Shown here: piece by piece, positions 1 to 6,287 of the stretch | Numbering within the stretch: position 1 is the first letter of the stretch | Layout of the letters: the number at the start of each line of letters is the position of its first letter | The notes under the pieces: model-generated | Seen by the model: only the letters and a program-made list of their open reading frames with translations | Told to the model about the DNA's origin: nothing | The model's database searches: none | Source: CAYQJV01 sp964417925 | GTDB taxonomy: Bacteria > Hydrothermota > Tepidihabitantia > B3-TA06 > CAYQJV01 | DNA: 16,544 nt | Direction of reading: 5' to 3' | NCBI GenBank assembly: GCA_964417925.1 | Contig: CAYQJV010000036.1 | Span: 1 to 16,544, forward strand | Made by a program: the position numbers and the translations under genes

Positions 1-92
<92 letters not shown>

Positions 93-109
93 TTTTTTAT
101 TTTTTTATA
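93..109 (+). terminator. T-rich tract after 5S, possible rRNA terminator
   Basis: A run of six T, an A, then seven T follows the last 5S helix directly. The GC-rich closing helix of 5S plus this U-tract could act as an intrinsic terminator, but there is no separate hairpin between the rRNA and the T-run. The tract also carries the last codons and stop of the convergent ligase gene, so part of its T-richness comes from lysine codons on the other strand. The call is weak. Confidence 0.35.
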
Positions 110-1632
110 AAGTTCAATACTTTTTCAATTAGTTTTAGATTTAATTGGGTTTGAGATTCAAATTTGCCGTGATAAGCTTCTTTGGCCTTTCCAAGATCAT
201 AACATGTTGAATTTTCAATGTCTATAAGTAGTCCTTTTAAACCACTTTTTCTGAATTCTTCCTGATGTTTTATGTAAAATGCTTCACAGCAACTTCCTAC
301 ATAGGCATTGTATCCGTTCTTTTTTAACCAATTAAATTTTTCCATGAGGTCTTCAAAACTTACGATTGTTATAGGAATGAGTCCTCTTTTTTTTGCCATT
401 ATGTATCCCTCTCCCACACTACATAAACCACAGGAAGGGCATTCTGCTTTATATCTGAACTTACAGTCAACCTTTTTTGCACAGTATGGAAATAAAAAAT
501 GGGTGGGTCTGAACTCATCACCTGGTTGAAAGTTTACAGCAAAGATATGGTTTGCCTCATCAGGAGAGAATCCCTTTTCCACCCATCGCCATTTTGAAAA
601 TACTTCATTTAAGGATGCTATGAACTCCTCTTGTGGTATATTAGGGTATTTTGAAAAAAAATTAATGACTATTCTTTTGATGAGATTCTCGTCAAAGTGA
701 ATGTTTTTAAGTAATCTTTCTAAATCAAAGAGTATATGCTTGGGTTCTATAAAAAAATCTCCTGTGATGATAGTGGAACGAAGCATTTTCTGCTCTGCAT
801 TTACGGTCATGTTTACCCTTATAGTTCCAAAGGAAGAATGGTATGTTCCTGTAAGAACCCCTTGAACATGTAAAGGGATTTTTATTCGGTATATCCATTC
901 AGGAGATAAAAAGAACGGAATTGTTTTCTTTATTTCTTTTAATTCAAACTCCATTAAATCTCCAGGATAAAGATTTATTCCCAGAATCTTTTTTAACCCT
1001 TTTCTTATAACCTCCTTAATTTCCTCTCTATGAGGTATTCTTCCCAGTTCTCTTTCAATACAGGTTACCCTTTCTCTTACCGAATCTATCTCTTTTGGTT
1101 TTAATTTTTCGATCGGAACTTTAAGGGCAAAAAGCATTTCCTCAAGTCTGTCCTCTACAAGAAGTGTTCCTTGGAAAAGAAAAGCATCTTTTAAAGTTAC
1201 TCCTCCCATTCCGGAGATCTTTCTTCCATTTACCTCTATATCATTTCTTGGTTTAAACTGAGCAGGAATTCCAAGCATTCGGAGTCCTTCTGCTATACTT
1301 TTGCCAAATATTTCATACATTGTGGATGGGTTTTTATTTAAGTTTTCAAAAGGTGCTATTATTTCCCACCCCACCTGGGAAGGGTCAAAAAATACAGCAC
1401 CTCCTCCTGTTATCCTTCTGTTTATTAATATTCCTTTTTCTTTACAGTATTCCTGTCTTACCTCCTGTTCCACAGATTGGAAATAACCTACAAGTACCGA
1501 GGAAGGGTAAAACGAAAGAAATCTTAAAGTTGGTGGACTTTTTTTATCTGCTACAAGTTTGAGTAAAACATCGTCACAAGCCATGTTCCATGCTGGATGT
1601 TTAAATTCTGTATCTATCTGTCTAAGGTTCAT
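97..1632 (-). CDS. lplA: Lipoate-protein ligase fused to a DUF116 domain
   Basis: This 511-residue fusion probably activates lipoate or octanoate with ATP and attaches it to a lysine of carrier proteins (E2, GcvH or LbpA type). Residues about 1-240 are an LplA/BPL catalytic domain, with RRITGGGAVFFD at 72-83 and the NDIEVNGRKISG segment carrying the candidate catalytic Lys138. Residues about 250-345 resemble the ligase accessory domain (Lip_prot_lig_C), including ITGDFF at 289-294. Residues about 350-511 match DUF116, with cysteines at 384, 390, 398, 401 and 404 and further ones at 448, 449 and 477, a pattern suited to a metal or Fe-S centre. The ATG lies 1 base after the stop of the LipS2-like gene, so the two are translated together. 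Known ligases end near residue 340; the extra domain is the notable part. Its function is unknown, and a link to sulfur insertion or cluster supply is inference from position. Confidence 0.88.
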   Translation of the reverse strand: MNLRQIDTEFKHPAWNMACDDVLLKLVADKKSPPTLRFLSFYPSSVLVGYFQSVEQEVRQEYCKEKGILINRRITGGGAVFFDPSQVGWEIIAPFENLNKNPSTMYEIFGKSIAEGLRMLGIPAQFKPRNDIEVNGRKISGMGGVTLKDAFLFQGTLLVEDRLEEMLFALKVPIEKLKPKEIDSVRERVTCIERELGRIPHREEIKEVIRKGLKKILGINLYPGDLMEFELKEIKKTIPFFLSPEWIYRIKIPLHVQGVLTGTYHSSFGTIRVNMTVNAEQKMLRSTIITGDFFIEPKHILFDLERLLKNIHFDENLIKRIVINFFSKYPNIPQEEFIASLNEVFSKWRWVEKGFSPDEANHIFAVNFQPGDEFRPTHFLFPYCAKKVDCKFRYKAECPSCGLCSVGEGYIMAKKRGLIPITIVSFEDLMEKFNWLKKNGYNAYVGSCCEAFYIKHQEEFRKSGLKGLLIDIENSTCYDLGKAKEAYHGKFESQTQLNLKLIEKVLNFIKK

Positions 1633-1633
1633 A

Positions 1634-2470
1634 CTACACAGAACAACAGGTGTAGTGATAGTTAATTTTATAGCCTTTTTCTCTTGCTTTCTTTATTGCT
1701 CTATCAGACCATATTGCCATCCTATCTATTAACGCCTCTTCAATGAGTTTTTCTTCAAGGATGTATCTATACTTTCCTCTGGGTCTTGCACAACCCAAGG
1801 ATATTTTTTTGAACCTTTTTCTTGCCTCTCTGAATACATCAACAACTTCGTCTACAGGTGGATGCCTAAAGGAAGGATTTAAAGGCATTATAACCACAAG
1901 AACAAGAAGTTCAGGATGATACTGAGAAAGAAGTTCAAGGGTTCTATACTCTTCTTTTATTCTTCCTTTATTAATGCCTATTATTATGTGAGGAATGACC
2001 TTTGGACCGTAAGTAAACAGGTTATCTATGGTTTTTTTTACTACCTCTGGTTTTTTAAGTTTGTAAATTTTAGCCAGTACTTCTTCATCGTATGTTACAT
2101 CTATCAATACCTGGGATAGGGGAGAATTTTTCATTTCCTTTGCTATTTTTTTGTCTACATTTAGTCCTGCATGCGCGGAAAGAAAAAGAGATGTTTTTAT
2201 TTTCTGAATAACAGGGAGAAATCTATTCCACGGGAGTTTCCCTTCCATATCACAACCTCCTGTTATAAGCGCTCCTATGAGTTTTTCTTTTTCCAGATTC
2301 TTTAATCTTAAGATGAGCTCCTCAGGAGTTTCCACATGTATCATGTTTCTTAAAAGGATACCTTTACAATGTAAGCACTTAAGCAAACATTTTTTACCTG
2401 TTATAGATATAGCAGGATATTTACCTGTTTTTCCATCAATGTATATCATTCCTGGTAAATAGAAATCCAT
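1634..2470 (-). CDS. lipS2: LipS2-type radical SAM lipoyl synthase subunit
   Basis: A radical SAM protein of 278 residues, likely one half of the two-protein lipoyl synthase LipS1/LipS2 that adds sulfur to a protein-bound octanoyl group. From this start, the SAM-cluster cysteines are C28, C32 and C35 (CLLKCLHC), preceded by GKYPAISITG. GGCDMEG lies near residues 71-77, GCARPRGKYR at 226-235, and a Cys-Cys pair sits three residues from the C-terminus (TCCSV). C227 and the terminal pair are candidate auxiliary-cluster ligands (inference). I chose the ATG at 2470 (MDFYLPGM). The ATG at 2506 would overlap the upstream gene by 61 bases. The ATG at 2449 would give a neat ATGA overlap but removes the FYLPG segment, which I believe is conserved. 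Subunit identity comes from gene order and motifs; biotin-synthase-like annotation in databases would be expected. Confidence 0.8.
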   Translation of the reverse strand: MDFYLPGMIYIDGKTGKYPAISITGKKCLLKCLHCKGILLRNMIHVETPEELILRLKNLEKEKLIGALITGGCDMEGKLPWNRFLPVIQKIKTSLFLSAHAGLNVDKKIAKEMKNSPLSQVLIDVTYDEEVLAKIYKLKKPEVVKKTIDNLFTYGPKVIPHIIIGINKGRIKEEYRTLELLSQYHPELLVLVVIMPLNPSFRHPPVDEVVDVFREARKRFKKISLGCARPRGKYRYILEEKLIEEALIDRMAIWSDRAIKKAREKGYKINYHYTCCSV

Positions 2471-3411
2471 GCTTTCTCTACTGCTTTTTTTAAATCCTTG
2501 TGCCATTCTTTTTCAAATATTTTTCTTTTTTGTTGTCTTCTCCTTAAAAACTTCCTATAGGTCTTTACAAGAATTTCTCTGTATTGTTTATAATTTATCT
2601 CATTTTTTAATACTTTTGTAACGAGTATTGCTGAATCCCATGCTTGATATATTCCTGCACCTGTTAAAGGATCAATAAGACCTGCGGCATCTCCTATAAG
2701 AAAAATTCTTTCATTGATAAAAGGAGAAAAACCGTATAAAGGAATTACTCCTATAGAGTAAGAATATACCTTTTTATTTATTATTCTTCTTTTGTATAAG
2801 AAGTGAATTAAAAACTCAAAAGATACTTTAAGATTAGTTGCAGCACCTACTCCGATGTTTGCATATTCTTCTTTTGGAAAACACCATCCATAACCTTTGT
2901 TTATTTCTTTGGCAAAGTATATATAAGCTTTCCTTAGAGGTTTCTTTATCCTTACCCGAGAATTTACTGCTGGAAGTACAGGAGAGATGGGAAGTTTATA
3001 ACTTTTCCTGGTAACAGATAGAGGACCATCTGCCCCAATAATGTATTCTGCTCTGTATTTACCTTTCTCTGTAATTATTGTATTTTTTTCTATTCTTTCT
3101 ACCTTTTCCCCCAGATGAATATCAGCTTTTTTTAAATTTTCAAGAAGCTGTTTTTGCAATTTCTCCCTATCAATTATTTTACCTCTCCATTTTTTTTCTA
3201 CTATGATATCGTTGTACTCCATTACCATTCCATCTATTAATTGCACAGGTTGAACAGGAAGAAAAAATGAAGTCCATTCTGCACATGCTATCTTTTGGTA
3301 AGGATTTTTTTCTTTATCAAATATTATGGTTTTGTAAAATGATTCAATTTCTTTTGCTGCAGTAAGACCCGCGATACCTGCGCCAATGATTGCTACACCG
3401 TATAGTTCCAA
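2446..3411 (-). CDS. lipT: Geranylgeranyl-reductase-like FAD oxidoreductase (LipT-like)
   Basis: A 321-residue flavoprotein of the geranylgeranyl reductase/PHBH-like superfamily. The dinucleotide-binding GAGIAG is at residues 10-15, the second FAD motif IIGADGP at 124-130, and the GGR-family GYGWCFP at 173-179. LIGDAAGLIDPLTGAGI at 238-254 contacts the FAD ribityl and phosphate. In published LipS1/LipS2 loci a flavoprotein of this type (LipT) sits between the two radical SAM genes, exactly as here, and is proposed to feed electrons to lipoate assembly; the role is not proven. Alone, the sequence would also fit a lipid or isoprenoid reductase, so context decides the call. The start is TTG at 3411, overlapping the lipS1 end by 19 bases. 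A strong GGAGGAGG lies about 20 bases further upstream, but no usual start codon sits at ideal spacing from it, so initiation is probably coupled to lipS1 termination. Confidence 0.78.
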   Translation of the reverse strand: MELYGVAIIGAGIAGLTAAKEIESFYKTIIFDKEKNPYQKIACAEWTSFFLPVQPVQLIDGMVMEYNDIIVEKKWRGKIIDREKLQKQLLENLKKADIHLGEKVERIEKNTIITEKGKYRAEYIIGADGPLSVTRKSYKLPISPVLPAVNSRVRIKKPLRKAYIYFAKEINKGYGWCFPKEEYANIGVGAATNLKVSFEFLIHFLYKRRIINKKVYSYSIGVIPLYGFSPFINERIFLIGDAAGLIDPLTGAGIYQAWDSAILVTKVLKNEINYKQYREILVKTYRKFLRRRQQKRKIFEKEWHKDLKKAVEKAWISIYQE

Positions 3412-4421
3412 ATCTCTTTTCTTATTTTTTCCACCTCCTCCTTACTTGGAGGAAAGGGAAAATTTCTGGGTTCTTCAGATGGTCTTTCATTTGCATAAGG
3501 TCTATTACATGCTACCTCTCCATCTCTTCCTTTGCATCCTGAGGTCATAAATGGTTTTCCCATTTTTATATAGGGTTCCACATCCACACCGAAATCAACG
3601 ATTCTTTCCTTTCTATCAAATTTCATATTTTCAAACCTTGATATACTTTCATCTATTAAATACCTTGCGAGTTGGATTCTCCGATATACTGGAAGAGGAG
3701 GTCTTGGATGATTTTCAAGTTTTGAATTCTTTTCGGGGAAAAAAGAAAATAGATGAGTTTCTCCCCCCATATCTTTAACCTTTTGAATGGCACTTACCAT
3801 TTCTTTTTCCGTTTCTCCTAATCCTACTATGAAATGGCTTCCCACATTTCCTTTCCCAAAATATTCAAGTGCTGTTTCAAAGGATTTCCAATATTTTTCC
3901 CATTTATGAGGTCCATTTACCCCTTTTCCTCTATGTTTATCAAATAGTTCTTCAGTTGCCGTATCTATTGCTATTCCAATTTTATCTGCACCTGCTTTAA
4001 GAAACTGTACAAAGTCTTTTTCTGTTACCACAGTGGGAGATATGAGAAAGGTGATGGGAATGTTACATCTGCTTTTAATTTTTTTTGCAATTTCTATGGT
4101 ATCCTTTACTGCCTCCCTACGCGTAATCATGGATATACAGATTCTCTTTATCTCTTTCTCTTTTTCTTTTATTCTGTTTAGCACAAGTTCAGTTTCAAAA
4201 ACCGGCCAACTCACTCTTATAAAAGACTTTTTTTCATAACTTCCTGGCCTTAATTTCGATAGCCCACAATAAGAGCAATTGGCAATGCATCCTTTTGAAT
4301 ATGTTAAAAGGATATTTATACAGTGCAGTTTTGCATCTCTGTAGAATCTTCCTCTAACCAATCCAAGTGTGATACTTGCAGCAAGACTTAGCCGAATGTA
4401 GTAAGGAGTTTCAAAATTCAT
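3393..4421 (-). CDS. lipS1: LipS1-type radical SAM lipoyl synthase subunit
   Basis: First gene of the lipoate operon, 342 residues from the ATG at 4421. The radical SAM cysteines are C45, C49 and C52 (CIANCSYC), followed by a TIM-barrel-like body with HFIVGLGET near 196-204. The C-terminal part holds FMTSGC and ACNRPYANERP, with C296 and C305 as likely ligands of a second cluster. The order radical SAM, flavoprotein, radical SAM, ligase, and the CNRPY-type tail, support LipS1; biotin-synthase or MiaB-like labels are possible alternatives by simple similarity. A TTG six bases upstream (4427) could extend it by two residues, but the promoter -10 ends at 4428, so transcription should begin at about 4421-4422 and the ATG would be the first codon of a leaderless mRNA. 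No lipoyl-carrier gene is present in the window. Confidence 0.8.
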   Translation of the reverse strand: MNFETPYYIRLSLAASITLGLVRGRFYRDAKLHCINILLTYSKGCIANCSYCGLSKLRPGSYEKKSFIRVSWPVFETELVLNRIKEKEKEIKRICISMITRREAVKDTIEIAKKIKSRCNIPITFLISPTVVTEKDFVQFLKAGADKIGIAIDTATEELFDKHRGKGVNGPHKWEKYWKSFETALEYFGKGNVGSHFIVGLGETEKEMVSAIQKVKDMGGETHLFSFFPEKNSKLENHPRPPLPVYRRIQLARYLIDESISRFENMKFDRKERIVDFGVDVEPYIKMGKPFMTSGCKGRDGEVACNRPYANERPSEEPRNFPFPPSKEEVEKIRKEIWNYTV

Positions 4422-4427
4422 AGGCAA

Positions 4428-4455
4428 ATTATAAACTTATTGATGTAAAAGTCAA
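4428..4455 (-). promoter_or_regulatory. Sigma-70-type promoter of the lip operon, leaderless layout
   Basis: On the minus strand, TTGACT (4455-4450) is followed after 16 bases by TATAAT (4433-4428). A start site 6-7 bases after the -10 falls on or beside the A of the ATG at 4421, leaving no room for a Shine-Dalgarno sequence. The boxes are one mismatch from consensus in total. I see no operator-like palindrome at this promoter. Confidence 0.75.
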
Positions 4456-4501
4456 TCCATACTTTTATAAACAATACTTCAAAAACATCTGATGAATTTA
4501 C

Positions 4502-4530
4502 TTGACAAAATTGTACTACTGTATTATAAT
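4502..4530 (+). promoter_or_regulatory. Perfect-consensus sigma-70 promoter of the GntR/envelope operon
   Basis: TTGACA (4502-4507) and TATAAT (4525-4530) are both exact consensus boxes, separated by the ideal 17 bases. Expected transcription start is about 4536-4540. This is the only promoter I can see for the nine-gene plus-strand operon, since the later gaps are at most 16 bases. A promoter this strong usually needs tight repression, which fits the operator lying on it. Confidence 0.85.
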
Positions 4531-4541
4531 ACTAATACAGT
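4518..4541 (+). promoter_or_regulatory. Inverted-repeat operator over the -10, probable GntR autoregulation site
   Basis: The arms ACTGTATTA (4518-4526) and TAATACAGT (4533-4541) are perfect 9-base inverted repeats around a 6-base spacer, TAATAC. Nested in it, GTATTATAATAC (4521-4532) is a second perfect palindrome, so the half-site appears three times in alternating use. The element covers the -10 box and the expected start site, where a bound dimer would block RNA polymerase. Placement directly before a YtrA-type GntR gene suggests autorepression of the whole operon; binding itself is inferred. Confidence 0.75.
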
Positions 4542-4905
4542 GATATTTGATGTTGAGAGACCGATTTATGCTCAGATCGTTGAGATGGTGAAGAAATGGG
4601 TCTTTTCTGGAAGATACAGGCCAGGGCAGAGGGTCCCCTCGGTGAGGGAACTTGCGAGGACAATAAGGGTAAATCCTAACACGGTTGCAAAAGCTTATTA
4701 TGAACTTGAAAGAGAGGGATTTTTGGTAACAAGGAGAGGGGATGGAACTTTTGTTACAGGAGACATTAAAATAATTGAAAAGGAAAAGAAAAAGATGTTT
4801 GACGAGAAGTTAAAAAGGTGGCTGCAAGACCTTGAAGAAATGGGTATAAAGAAGGGAAAGATTGAAGAAATTAAAAAAATCTTGGAGGAGATATGGAAGA
4901 AGTAG
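4540..4905 (+). CDS. YtrA-subfamily GntR transcriptional regulator
   Basis: A small 121-residue regulator with an N-terminal winged helix-turn-helix and a short tail, the layout of the YtrA branch of GntR repressors. The family start pattern is visible as IFDVERPIYAQIV (2-14). The helix-turn-helix includes RYRPGQRVPSVRELARTI (25-42) and VNPNTVAKAYYELE (44-57), with the wing RRGDGTFV at 65-72. The lysine- and glutamate-rich tail (about 76-121) is too short for a ligand domain and is probably a helical dimerisation element. An ATG at 4492 is open in the same frame but lies upstream of the -35 box, so it cannot be in the transcript. GTG at 4540 matches the family N-terminus and lies at or just after the expected transcription start, implying leaderless translation. 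It overlaps the ABC ATPase gene by 13 bases, a common YtrA partner arrangement. The inducer is unknown. Confidence 0.88.
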   Translation: MIFDVERPIYAQIVEMVKKWVFSGRYRPGQRVPSVRELARTIRVNPNTVAKAYYELEREGFLVTRRGDGTFVTGDIKIIEKEKKKMFDEKLKRWLQDLEEMGIKKGKIEEIKKILEEIWKK

Positions 4906-5591
4906 TTGTAAAAATTGATAATGTTTATAAGAAGTTTCCAGGAGTATGGGCTTTAAGAGGTGTTTCAATGCAGATATTTAAAGGAAGGTGTTATGGACTG
5001 CTTGGACCCAATGGGAGTGGAAAGTCAACCCTTTTCAAATTAATCGCAGGGCTTTGTAGGATTACAAAAGGAAGGATAGAGATATTTGGAAAACCTCCAG
5101 GTTATGGGGCTAAAAGGAAGATTGCGTATCTTCCTGAGACTGATAATGTTTATTCATGGATGAAAATTGAGGATGCCTTCAGGTTTTATGGAAGGATTTA
5201 TCCTGCGTGGAGTCAGGAAATTGCAGAAAATGTTGCTGATTTTTTGAAGATACCCAGGGGAAGAAAGTTCTCTTCCATGTCAAGGGGATACCGGGCAAGG
5301 TTGAAGCTTGTTCTGCTTTTTGCCTCAGGAGCAGATGTTTTACTGCTTGATGATCCATTTTCAGGTATTGATCCAGCTTCAAGGGAGAGAATAACCGGAG
5401 CCCTTTATGAATTCTGGAAACCTGAGAGGCAGACCCTTTTTATCTCAACCCATATTATTCATGAAATTGAGCCGATTTTTGATTATGTGTATTTCCTCTC
5501 AAAGGGAAAGATTGTTCTTGAAGGAGAGACCGATCTTTTGAGAAAGAAATACGCAAAGTCAATGGATGAGATGGCAAGGGAGGTTCTATGA
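4893..5591 (+). CDS. ABC transporter ATP-binding protein (YtrB-like)
   Basis: A 232-residue nucleotide-binding subunit, probably a homodimer working with the permease encoded next. Walker A is GPNGSGKST at 38-46, the signature region is SMSRGYRARL at 128-137 (diverged from LSGGQ, as often in ABC-2 exporters), Walker B is VLLLDDPFSGID at 149-160 and the H-loop is His187 in FISTHIIHE. The usual catalytic glutamate after Walker B is Asp154, which may slow ATP hydrolysis. GGAGGAG lies just before the ATG, inside the end of the GntR gene. GntR-YtrA plus ATPase plus ABC-2 permease is a recurring trio linked in other bacteria to cell-envelope stress or antibiotic resistance; the substrate here cannot be read from the sequence. 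Confidence 0.9.
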   Translation: MEEVVVKIDNVYKKFPGVWALRGVSMQIFKGRCYGLLGPNGSGKSTLFKLIAGLCRITKGRIEIFGKPPGYGAKRKIAYLPETDNVYSWMKIEDAFRFYGRIYPAWSQEIAENVADFLKIPRGRKFSSMSRGYRARLKLVLLFASGADVLLLDDPFSGIDPASRERITGALYEFWKPERQTLFISTHIIHEIEPIFDYVYFLSKGKIVLEGETDLLRKKYAKSMDEMAREVL

Positions 5592-6286
5592 AAAAATTAC
5601 AAATCTTATTTTTGAAAGAACTGAGAGAAGAGAGAGGGTGGATACTTGTAATGTTTGGGATAGGCACATTGATTTATTTTTACATATTTTTAAAACAGCC
5701 AGGATGGGAAAAGGGAACAGCAACCGTGGTTTCAATTCTTCCGTTTGTTGCCATCCCTTTTATGAGTATGCTGAGGGGGTATACCAGGTATATGAGGAAG
5801 GAGAGGAATACGGAGTTTTTTATCTTTTCCCTTCCTGTACATGAGGAGTGTATTGTGTTGTCAAAGGTTCTTGTCCTTATGATTGAGATTTTCTCAGTTA
5901 CCGGTTTTTTCCTCTTTGCAATAATGATGATAGCAGTAAAAGATATTAATGGATTGAAGGTACCCGTAGATTCATTTTTTATCATTTGGTTTGGCACAGG
6001 GGCTGGATTCTCAGGTATTGGGATAATAAGTATGGGGTCCTATTTATTTTCAAGGCTTTTCCGAAGGTTTAAAGGATTTCTTTCTTTTCTCTTTTTTGTA
6101 TTCTCAATATTTGTATATGTAAGGTTTTTTAGTTTTCTTGAAGAAGGTCTGAAGCTTAGGGCTTCATATTACATAGAGGGAAAGGAGATGTTTTGGAGTC
6201 CTTTCCCGGGTTTTGGATTTTTTGTTTACTCCCTTGGAGTTGTTTTTATTCTGGCGGTTGTTTTCAAAAAATTGAAGGAGGTGTGA
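5588..6286 (+). CDS. ABC-2 type membrane permease
   Basis: A 232-residue inner-membrane protein with about six hydrophobic segments, near residues 18-36, 45-63, 93-117, 128-150, 163-182 and 207-227. The segment RYMRKERNTEFFIFSLPVHE (67-86), preceding a LSKVL stretch, resembles the conserved cytoplasmic region of ABC-2 permeases, where a Glu and a SLPV-like motif precede the third helix. The ATG overlaps the ATPase stop as ATGA, so the two are translationally coupled and should form one transporter. No extracytoplasmic catalytic domain is present. The substrate is unknown; the downstream outer-membrane genes make an envelope or peptide-related substrate plausible, but this is inference. Confidence 0.85.
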   Translation: MKKLQILFLKELREERGWILVMFGIGTLIYFYIFLKQPGWEKGTATVVSILPFVAIPFMSMLRGYTRYMRKERNTEFFIFSLPVHEECIVLSKVLVLMIEIFSVTGFFLFAIMMIAVKDINGLKVPVDSFFIIWFGTGAGFSGIGIISMGSYLFSRLFRRFKGFLSFLFFVFSIFVYVRFFSFLEEGLKLRASYYIEGKEMFWSPFPGFGFFVYSLGVVFILAVVFKKLKEV

Positions 6287-6287
6287 A

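Noticed and set aside
1634..2600. T-rich stretches on the plus strand of the lip operon as terminators
   Set aside because: They are the complement of AAA/AAG lysine codons and have no stable preceding hairpin.
4492..4539. Upstream ATG start for the GntR regulator
   Set aside because: It precedes the -35 box of an exact consensus promoter, and the extra residues (MNLLDKIVLLYYNTNT) encode the promoter and operator; the family N-terminus begins at the GTG at 4540.
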